NCBI RefSeq assembly: GCF_932526225.1
Contig: NC_064048.1
Span: forward strand, 6,958,015-7,022,014
Reading direction: 5' to 3'
Length of the DNA: 64,000 nt
Source of the DNA: Nematostella vectensis
Lineage: Eukaryota > Cnidaria > Anthozoa > Actiniaria > Edwardsiidae
Shown: piece by piece, positions 55,331 to 64,000 of the stretch
Numbering within the stretch: position 1 is the first letter of the stretch
Layout: each line of letters begins with the position of its first letter
Made by a program: the position numbers and the translations under genes
Notes under the pieces: model-generated
What the model saw: the letters and a program-made list of their open reading frames with translations, nothing else
What the model was told of the DNA's origin: nothing
The model's database searches: none

Positions 55331-56390
55331 TAACAGAAAAAGATAAATCGTGTGATCCCTGAATTCGACTTGTTTAACGAATGTCGGATGCTTAACCCAT
55401 TGACTCCTGACTATTTTTTAACTGAATTTACAAAAAATAAAACAGACTGAAAACAGATACCTCCCCCCTATTCTGAGCTTTATACAGCCTGTCAAAGTCA
55501 AACACAGCTGCACCTAGTCAGCGGTATCCTAGCTTTCCAACAGTGCTTTACGGTCCCCACTTTTAATCCCTCGTCGTTGTGCTGAAGCGAGCACAAGTTG
55601 ATGGTTGCTTGTATTTTTCATCAAAAATACAGCTATAAACATATTAGGAAAGTGTCTCAGGACATCGTGAAGTCTATTGGGGCATAATTGACTGCTTTGC
55701 TTATGGATATTTGCAAGCAAAGGTGGATTCATAAAGATTTTTTCTTGTTTGGCTTTGCCTGGATGAGAAAAAAATTTTCTAATGAATCACCACAGCTCTC
55801 CTAAATGCTGTCTTTTCTGGAACCAAATTGATTCCAAAATTGTTTACACTGCTATTCTGGTTCTGTATGACCTGGAATTGATTTGTTTGGCTTCGGGGTG
55901 AAACGACTTATACAAAACCATCTGACTTTGGCGGGAGGAGTGTTGACTGGCCCTCCCCTCGTGAATTTTCCCTGGATCTCCCAGAATGCTTTGCAATCTG
56001 TTAAGGCATCCAAATGGTTTTACAAGTCTTCAAGGAGTGGACATTGTGTTTTGAGGCCATGGAAATGAACCTGGAGGATCAGAATAAAGGTATCTATTTG
56101 TGTCTTGAGCTGTGTTTGCTGATCTCTCTTTCCCTTGTGTGGAATTTTGAGCTTTTAATTGAGAGGGGTGATTCTGCTTTTCTTTCTTGTTCGATTTGAA
56201 ATTTGTCAAAGAAACTGTGCTGTTATTTGGCTTAAGAGTAGTTGCAAAAACCTTGGTTGGATGCATATCTTCAAGACCATTTATCCCTTAGATTGATGCC
56301 TGAGTATCTTTATCTTGTTGTGTTTATTTTGTATTTATGAATTTTTTGGGTTGTTTGCATATTTTGGCTCAAGGTGAAAACTTCTATTGG
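55331..56390. other. Upstream region of the toxin-like gene; repeat R2 copy 2
   Basis: The leader exon and promoter of the toxin-like gene should lie here or beyond; no donor could be fixed. About 55390-55520 is repeat R2 copy 2 (partner 24420-24560). No other feature recognised. Confidence 0.5.

Positions 56391-56392
<2 letters not shown>

Positions 56393-56440
<48 letters not shown>
56393..56440. repeat. (TA)n microsatellite
   Basis: About 24 TA units directly in front of the family B hammerhead cluster. Confidence 0.95.
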
Positions 56441-56441
<1 letters not shown>

Positions 56442-56453
56442 TCATCAGGAGAT

Positions 56454-56502
56454 TTATTATGAGTGGGCAACCACGAAACAGGCTTGTAGAGATGAAACGG
56501 TA
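56454..56502 (+). ncRNA. Degenerate family B hammerhead
   Basis: ATGAGTGGGCAACCACGAAA then CAGGCTTGTA and GAGATGAAAC match the intact copies, but the 5' side reads TTATTATGA in place of CTCCTGATGA, breaking the core and stem I. Confidence 0.5.
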
Positions 56503-56673
56503 GTTCGCGTGTTTTTTTCCTACAACCAAGATATATCCCGCTCTACACCACACCAAAAACTGGAAATCGACTCTGCCAAATTTTCGTCTTTAATAAGACT
56601 TCTTCAGGGCAGACTCAACACCTATGTATTGAGAACTATTATATGAACGCCTGCACTCACGCACTACCGTTTC

Positions 56674-56718
56674 ATCTCTACAAGCCTGTTTCGTGGTTGC
56701 CCACTCATCAGGAGAGAT
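56674..56718 (-). ncRNA. Hammerhead ribozyme, family B, minus copy
   Basis: On minus: AUCUCUC, CUGAUGA (56711-56705), stem II GUGG-GCAA-CCAC, GAAA (56692-56689), stem III ACA-GGCU-UGU, cleavage base A at 56679, then GAGAU. Stem I pairs over 4 bp next to the core. All core bases present. Confidence 0.8.
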
Positions 56719-56857
56719 ATAAATATAATGGGGCTTCGACAGCCGCACAATTGATGTCTCATCATAAAACACGGCTTAGATTGAAGGAAAGCACAGCCCG
56801 GAGAAAAATCCTCATAGCAATGGCCTGTACACCATCAGCAAATCTCAGGAGAGATAT

Positions 56858-56902
56858 AAATCTCCTGATGAGTGGGCAACCACGAAACAGGCTTGTAGAG
56901 AT
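56858..56902 (+). ncRNA. Hammerhead ribozyme, family B, plus copy
   Basis: AAATCTC (56858-56864), CTGATGA (56865-56871), stem II GTGG-GCAA-CCAC (56872-56883), GAAA (56884-56887), stem III ACA-GGCT-TGT, cleavage base A56897, GAGAT (56898-56902). Stem I AUCUC/GAGAU is a perfect 5 bp. Minimal type I hammerhead. Confidence 0.85.
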
Positions 56903-56940
56903 GAAACGGTAGTTCGTGTGTTTTTTTTCCTACAAACAAA

Positions 56941-58372
56941 GATACTCCTCAGTTAAACCTTTTTACAGTTGTTTTGCATGTTTTCGCCTTTATATCCAGA
57001 GTTCTGCAGCCCGGAGAAAAAGAGTTTTGTATAGCGAGAGAAAAATGTGTTCTATCGAACAATTTTAGTGATCTTACACGGCGAGCATAATAGCATTCTA
57101 CGAATCTGCATAAATGTGGAAATGGGGACGCTGGGGACGAGGTCGGGTTTGCAGTTGTAGCATGGAACATAGAAAAGACTAAATCGAGCATTAAAAGTTA
57201 TACTTTATGAGTGTTATATCGTCTATCGAGTTATACAATAAAAACAAAATAAAACCATTAGTTACGAACTCATTTATAAAGTGTGAAATTGATAAAGGTT
57301 GAGAATCGAAACAGTTATGACGTCGCGGTTATCCTGATTATACGAGTTTGCGCGTTTTCATCAAATTTGCCTCCCACATGGTTGTATACAGCAATTATCT
57401 AGAGTATAAATATTCGCTCGCAAGTCACATTAGTTAGTGGGCCACGACAAATGAATTTATTTTCGGTATTAACGAGATTGTTGTTGTTTCTTTTGTTCCC
57501 TTTTTGGTCACATGACTTTAGTATGTCCTTATTATACATTGTTTGGCGTCGCGTTATTCACTTGACGCCTTCCAGCTCTACTAATAACTCTCTCTAGAAT
57601 CGATGGTATATTTTCACCAATTGTATCATAATGTTTAATCGCTTATACTGTAACTACTCAATAAACTTAACCAGCTGGATGGCTATCCTCCTACACGTTG
57701 TCTCTCTTATTTTATAATATAGACAATAAATATTTTCTATTCGGCTGAACGCAGTGAAAGAGAATAGAAAGGATACCCACGCTAGCAAATAAGCATCTTC
57801 TGAAAATGAGAGGGGTGGTATGGGAGTACAAGAAACGATTTGACTCTATGGGAGGGTTGGTACTTGAACCGCGCACGGTTGGGACCGAGCACATCGAGGA
57901 TCGAGGGTCCAAAGGTCGTTTGGGAAACAAAGCCAGCCGCCGGCAGCCACGCTTAATGACGAATTAAAACCTTTTTAGCGCATGCGCGAACAACTTAAAA
58001 AAGTGAATAGGATTCAAGGAGACCCTACAATTCCGAATCTTGAAAGACCACTATATCAATGTGAGTGGCCGAATCCCCTTTGACGTGTGTCACAGCAACT
58101 CAGTGTTATAGAGAAAGCGGCAGCATTCTTGGCTTTGAAAAAGTACCTCAAAGAAAAGTATTTCTTATTTGTAGTTGTATAAGGATTAGTTAATAGGGCG
58201 ATATATTTTTTGATAGAGCAAATGATAAAGGATCGTCTTACGAAGAAAAGATTTGTTAAGCTCCTCTTCAGAGTTTATCTGTTCAATTTATCACTTTGGG
58301 AAAGAAAGGGTCTAGTCGTATCAATACATGTCAATACTCTTTTTTTATCAGCAATGCGCTTACCTTCGATGA
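56941..58372. other. No gene seen
   Basis: AT-rich intergenic DNA with only short ORFs. Confidence 0.5.
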
Positions 58373-59230
58373 GAATATTCAGAAAGCAGCGGCGAATACT
58401 TTCTTATTGGTAGGAGCTCCTACTTGGTATTCGTTTTGGTGTGCCTGCTTTTATGCTCTTTGTTCCACTCAGTTGGGTTTCCAGTCCTTGGTTCTGCATG
58501 TTTTTGATATGTGTGGTATGAAGCCATTAGTGCAGCCTTCGTGAACATTATTGTGTCTTGTCTATTGATTTAACGAACATTGTTCCACTTAGTTGCAGGC
58601 GCGAACACAGAGATGTGCACAGGGTGTTCGCTCGTGTTTATTGATTCAACGCGTATAATGACATAAAACACAGATACCTAATCATTTTAACAACAAAGAT
58701 GGCAAAACAGAACAATAAAAAATCACATAAAGGGTTAGGGAGACGGCGTTTTTTGGGGCGAATGCCACGAGTTCAAGGATTTCCCGCCCATGCATGACTA
58801 ACGCGATTTTGCTAGGACTGCATGAGCGCTCGAGTCGAAAACTTTTAATTTATTTTTGAAATATAGAAAAAGCAGCGCCGAGTATTTTCTTATTGGTAGG
58901 CGCTTCTACTTGCTATGATATCCCTTCGGGTGTCTTTGCTTTTCTCCATCTTGTTCCACTCAGCTGGTTTTGCATGTTTCCGATATGTGTGGTATTAGTA
59001 CAGCCTTCGTGAACATTAGTGTGTGTCTCTTGTTTATTGACTTAACGCGCATAATGAAATAAAACACAGATACCGATAATTGTTTTAACAACAAAGATGG
59101 CAAAAAGGATAATCAAAAATAACATAAAGGGTTAGGAAGATGACCCTTTTTGGGGCGAAAAGCAAAGAAGTCATGGCGGGCACGCGATGATTGCTGGAGG
59201 GCTACATAAGCACCCGAGTCGAAAACTTAT
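58373..59230 (+). repeat. Two diverged tandem copies of a ~430-480 bp segment
   Basis: 58373-58855 and 58868-59230 share, in order, AAAGCAGCGSCGARTA, TTTCTTATTGGTAGG, TGTTCCACTCAG, GATATGTGTGGTAT, CAGCCTTCGTGAACATTA, ATAATGAMATAAAACACAGA, AACAACAAAGATGGCAAAA, AACATAAAGGGTTAGG, and CGAGTCGAAAACTT. Non-coding as far as can be seen. Confidence 0.85.
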
Positions 59231-59930
59231 TATGGATGAGTCAAGGACGGAATCCTTCCGAAACATTCTAGATTCGATTTGTGCTTCGTGTACCTTGTTG
59301 GAGTATGAACAACATTTACTAAAAAACAGTTTCACGGGTTTCGGGACAGCGATAAGTAAGATAAGAGATATGCAATTTTTAACTCGTTAATACTATTTCC
59401 AGCTCTTTTTGTTCTGTCTACAGTTTCGTGATGAGCTCAAACTTAAGACCCCAAATGTAGATTGCACTGAGCTGTCCCATCGATAACAAGTTTTGCTATT
59501 CAATCTTTGCGTATTATAAAGATACGACATTACAACTGAAAGACCTGGTTATAAACTGCACCTACAAATCTTCCCATACTCAATAAATTATTTCAGGGAC
59601 TGTACCCTTGATTAACCACAAGAAGCAACATTACTTCAGTGAACATCGCATAACCTTTTCATATTTGAACATTATTTCTTGCTCATAAGCACAGCTTTAC
59701 ACAATAAAAATATACCCTTGGTCCTAGGAATATATCTCACACTGATGTATTTTCACCACCAGTTCTGTCCCGTTTGTCGAAAAAAAGAGGATATCATGAC
59801 ATCGTGGTATATGCATAGGACAATATCATGCCGCATAGCCATTAAATGAAGTTTGGTGAAACAACTTGCTGGTATTATTTTCTTTTACTCTATACTTTTC
59901 TTTTACTCTGAAACAAAAGTGATTTGTTTG
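59231..59930. other. No gene seen
   Basis: AT-rich spacer between the segmental duplication and the satellite array. Confidence 0.5.
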
Positions 59931-59934
59931 CATT

Positions 59935-62900
59935 AAAAACTATGCGATCGTATCCAACACGATATTATTCTCGAACTATCTAATCTATGCATGATAAAGC
60001 ATCAACCTAATCATAACAATAAGACAAATGGTAGAGAATTTGCCTACAGGGATTGGCTCAGATCATCAAATATTATAAACTTAAAAACAATACTTTAGGA
60101 AAGAAATGTCAAATGGCGCTTGGGAGAGAACAAAGCAATCGTATCCAACACGATATTATTTTTGATCTATCTAATCTATGCATGAGAAAGCATCAATCCC
60201 TACGGGGATAGTCCCAAATCATCAAATATCATAAACTTTAAAACAATACTTTAGGAAAGAAATGTCAAATGGCGCTTGGGAGAAAACAATGCAATCGTAT
60301 CCAACACGATATTATTTTCGATCTATCTATTCTATGCATGAGAAAGCATCGGCTGAATCATAACAATAGAAAAAATGGTAGAGAATTTGCCTACGGGGAT
60401 TGGCTCAAATCATCAAATATCATAAACTTAAAATCAATACTTTAGGAAAGAAATGTCAAATGGCGTTAGAAAACAATGCGATCGTATCCAACACGATATT
60501 ATTTTCGATCTATCTAATCTATGCATGAGAAAGCATCAATCCCTACGGGGATAGTCCCAGATCATCAAATATCATTAACTTAGAAACAATACTTTAGGAA
60601 AGAAATGTCAAATGGCGCTAGAAAACAATGCAATCGTATCCAACACGATATTATTTTCGATCTATCTATTCTATGCATGAGAAAGCATCGGCTGAATCAT
60701 AACAATAGAAAAAATGGTAGAGAATTTGCCTACGGGGATTGGCTCAAATCATCAAATATCATAAACTTAAAAGCAATACTTTAGGAAAGAAATGTCAAAT
60801 GGCGATAGAAAACAATGCGATCGTATCCAACACGATATTATTTTCGATCTATCTAATCTATGCATGAGAAAGCATCAATCCCTACGGGGATAGTCCCAGA
60901 TCATCAAATATCATTAACTTAGAAACAATACTTTAGGAAAGAAATGTCAAATGGCGCTAGAAAACAATGCAATCGTATCCAACATGATATTATTTTCGAT
61001 CTATCTATTCTACAGTTCTATGCATGAGAAAGCATCAGCTGAATCATAACAATAAAAAATGGTAGAGAATTTGCCTACGGGGATTGGCCAGGATCATCAA
61101 ATATCACAAACTTAAAAACAATACTTTAAGAAAAAAATGATATGGTGTCATAGTTTTGTAGGCGTTAGACTCTTAAATAAGTGTATTTATGTTTGCATTA
61201 AAAACTATGCGATCGTATCCAACACGATATTATTCTCGAACTATCTAATCTATGCATGATAAAGCATCAACCTAATCATAACAATAAGACAAATGGTAGA
61301 GAATTTGCCTACGGGGATTGGCTCAGATCATCAAATATTATAAACTTAAAAACAATACTTTAGGAAAGAAATGTCAAATGGCGCTTGGGAGAAAACAAAG
61401 CAATCGTATCCAACACGATATTATTTTCGATCTATCTAATCTATGCATGAGAAAGCATCAATCCCTACGGGGATAGTCCCAGATCATCAAATATCATTAA
61501 CTTAGAAACAATACTTTAGGAAAGAAATGTCAAATGGCGCTAGAAAACAATGCAATCGTATCCAACATGATATTATTTTCGATCTATCTATTCTACAGTT
61601 CTATGCATGAGAAAGCATCAGCTGAATCATAACAATAAAAAATGGTAGAGAATTTGCCTACGGGGATTGGCCAGGATCATCAAATATCACAAACTTAAAA
61701 ACAATACTTTAAGAAAAAAATGATATGGTGTCATAGTTTTGTAGGCGTTAGACTCTTAAATAAGTGTATTTATGTTTGCATTAAAAACTATGCGATCGTA
61801 TCCAACACGATATTATTCTCGAACTATCTAATCTATGCATGATAAAGCATCAACCTAATCATAACAATAAGACAAATGGTAGAGAATTTGCCTACGGGGA
61901 TTGGCTCGGATCATCAAATATTATAAACTTAAAAACAATACTTTAGGAAAGAAATGTCAAATGGCGCTTGGGAGAAAACAAAGCAGTCGTATCCAACACG
62001 ATATTATTTTCGATCTATCTATTCTATGCATGAGAAAGCATCAGCTGAATCATAACAATAAAAAAAAATGGTAGAGAATTTGCCTACAGGTATTGGCTCA
62101 GATCATCAAATATCATAAACTTGAAAACAGTACTTTAGGGAAGAAATGTCAAATGGCGCTTGGGAGAAAACAAAGCGATCGTATCCAACACGATATTATT
62201 TTCGATCTATCTATTCTATGCATGAGAAAGCATCGGCTGAATCATAACAATAGAAAAAATGGTAGAGAATTTGCCTACGGGGATTGGCTCAAATCATCAA
62301 ATATCATAAACTTAAAAACAATACTTTAGGAAAGAAATGTCAAATGGCGTTAGAAAACAATGCGATCGTATCCAACACGATATTATTTTCGATCTATCTA
62401 ATCTATGCATGAGAAAGCATCAATCCCTACGGGGATAGTCCCAGATCATTAAATATCATTAACTTAGAAACAATACTTTAGGAAAGAAATGTCAAATGGC
62501 GCTTGGGAGAAAACAATGCAATCGTATCCAACACGATATTATTTTCGATCTATCTATTCTATGCATGAGAAAGCATCAATCCCTACGGGGATAGTCCCAA
62601 ATCATCAAATATCATAAACTTTAAAACAATACTTTAGGAAAGAAATGTCAAATGGCGCTTGGGAGAAAACAATGCAATCGTATCCAACACGATATTATTT
62701 TCGATCTATCTATTCTATGCATGAGAAAGCATCGGCTGAATCATAACAATAGAAAAAATGGTAGAGAATTTGCCTACGGGGATTAGCTCAAATCATCAAA
62801 TATCATAAACTTAAAAACAATACTTTAGGAAAGAAATGTCAAATGGCGTTAGAAAACAATGCGATCGTATCCAACACGATATTATTTTCGATCTATCTAA

Positions 62901-63825
62901 TCTATGCATGAGAAAGCATCAATCCCTACGGGGATAGTCCCAGATCATTAAATATCATTAACTTAGAAACAATACTTTAGGAAAGAAATGTCAAATGGCG
63001 CTTGGGAGAAAACAATGCAATCGTATCCAACACGATATTATTTTCGATCTATCTATTCTATGCATGAGAAAGCATCAGCTGAATCATAACAATAGAAAAA
63101 ATGGTAGAGAATTTGCCTACGGGGATTAGCTCAAATCATCAAATATCATAAACTTAAAAACAATACTTTAGGAAAGAAATGTCAAATGGCGTTAGAAAAC
63201 AATGCGATCGTATCCAACACGATATTATTTTCGATCTATCTAATCTATGCATGAGAAAGCATCAATCCCTACGGGGATAGTCCCAGATCATCAAATATCA
63301 TTAACTTAGAAACAATACTTTAGGAAAGAAATGTCAAATGGCGCTAGAAAACAATGCAATCGTATCCAACACGATATTATTTTCGATCTATCTTATCTAT
63401 GCATGAGAAAGCATCAATCCCTACGGGGATAGTCCCAGATCATCAAATATCATAAACTTAAAAACAATACTTTAGGAAAGAAATGTCAAATGGCGCTAGA
63501 AAACAATGCAATCGTATCCAACACGATATTATTTTCGATCTATCTTATCTATGCATGAGAAAGCATCAATCCCTACGGGGATAGTCCCAGATCATCAAAT
63601 ATCATAAACTTAAAAACAATACTTTAGGAAAGAAATGTCAAATGGCGCTTGGGAGAAAACAAAGCAATCGTATCCAACATGATATTATTTTCGATCTATC
63701 TATTCTACAGTTCTATGCATGAGAAAGCATCAGCTGAATCATAACAATACAAAATGGTAGAGAATTTGCCTACGGGGATTGGCCAGGATCATCAAATATC
63801 ACAAACTTAAAAACAATACTTTAGG
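59935..63825 (+). repeat. 3.9 kb satellite array of long and short monomers
   Basis: About 22 monomers, each opening GCRATCGTATCCAACAYGAT. Long monomers (~190 bp) carry GAATCATAACAATAGAAAAA and TGGTAGAGAATTTGCCTACG; short ones (~150-158 bp) replace this with AATCCCTACGGGGATAGTCC. They largely alternate. A spacer with ATGATATGGTGTCATAG recurs at 61135-61210 and 61718-61792, giving a 583 bp higher-order unit. No ORF of note. Confidence 0.96.
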
Positions 63826-64000
63826 AAAAAAATGGCATACTCTCTATATATGGAGATGAATTTGTAATTGAGTACGATTTTGTCTATAATGGATGAATGG
63901 AGAATGTTATCGTTTTTCCTTTAAATTTGATTAATGATCTGAACGTATATAAAAATAATAATCCCAAATAGGTCAGTGTTTTAAGGAATTTTCTTGCTTT
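63826..64000. other. Right edge, nothing recognised
   Basis: Unique AT-rich sequence after the satellite. Confidence 0.5.

Larger units (their letters stand above)
56441..56940. mobile_element. Penelope-like debris with three family B hammerheads
   Basis: Contains a degenerate HHR (plus), a CAGAGTCG...CCCTGAAGAAG element-end block (inverted relative to 25975-26145), an HHR on minus and an HHR on plus. Converging HHR copies and the shared end block are what rearranged Penelope-like copies look like (inference). Short coding remnants without motifs. Confidence 0.6.

Noticed and set aside
59935-63825. Possible CRISPR, tRNA or hammerhead satellite
   Set aside because: No spacer design, no tRNA cloverleaf and no CUGANGA/GAAA pair in hammerhead order were found in the monomer.

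Overview
The window looks like a piece of an anthozoan cnidarian nuclear genome, most likely a sea anemone such as Nematostella (inferred from the gene content and the repeat types, not proven). Genes have GT-AG introns with spliceable phases, the intergenic DNA is AT-rich and full of mobile-element debris, and many poly(C)/poly(G) runs are present. No rRNA, tRNA or CRISPR array was seen.

Four host genes can be supported. (1) 4.7-11.2 kb, minus strand: a 17-exon gene for a secreted protein of about 1323 residues with seven discoidin (F5/8 type C) domains and a C-terminal von Willebrand A domain; every exon junction keeps frame. (2) 13.07-21.52 kb, plus strand: the complete 8-exon, 332-residue WD40 protein STRAP (serine-threonine kinase receptor-associated protein, an SMN-complex/TGF-beta-signalling partner), divergent from gene 1. 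(3) 33.5-34.6 kb, minus strand: an intronless class A GPCR of 374 residues with altered DRY and NPxxY motifs. (4) 45.3-55.3 kb, minus strand: an 8-coding-exon gene for a secreted 548-residue protein that resembles the jellyfish-toxin-like family.

Mobile DNA fills much of the rest: a 3.77 kb element with 415 bp inverted repeats at the left edge, several MITE-like foldbacks (two in STRAP intron 2 have clean 7 bp target duplications, one of them only 58 bp long), a decayed 4.3 kb Ty3/Gypsy element with 5 bp target duplications (26.73-31.02 kb), a second Gypsy remnant (22.6-23.2 kb), two decayed LINEs on the minus strand (41.4-44.6 kb), and Penelope-like debris.

The most striking content is a set of hammerhead ribozyme motifs of two unrelated sequence families. 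Family A (54.59 and 54.94 kb) lies in a 593 bp element flanked by 12 bp direct repeats; its two predicted cleavage sites are 349 nt apart, the layout of a retrozyme or Penelope pseudo-LTR. Family B (56.68 kb minus, 56.88 kb plus, with decayed relatives at 56.46, 17.30 and possibly 53.54 kb) lies in Penelope-like debris.

Tandem repeats are the other dominant theme: a 2.9 kb 20-bp minisatellite (37.4-40.3 kb), a GATG microsatellite at a LINE tail, an 18-19 bp minisatellite (46.2-46.7 kb), an array of duplicated 5' splice sites in STRAP intron 3, and a 3.9 kb satellite of 22 long/short monomers (59.9-63.8 kb).
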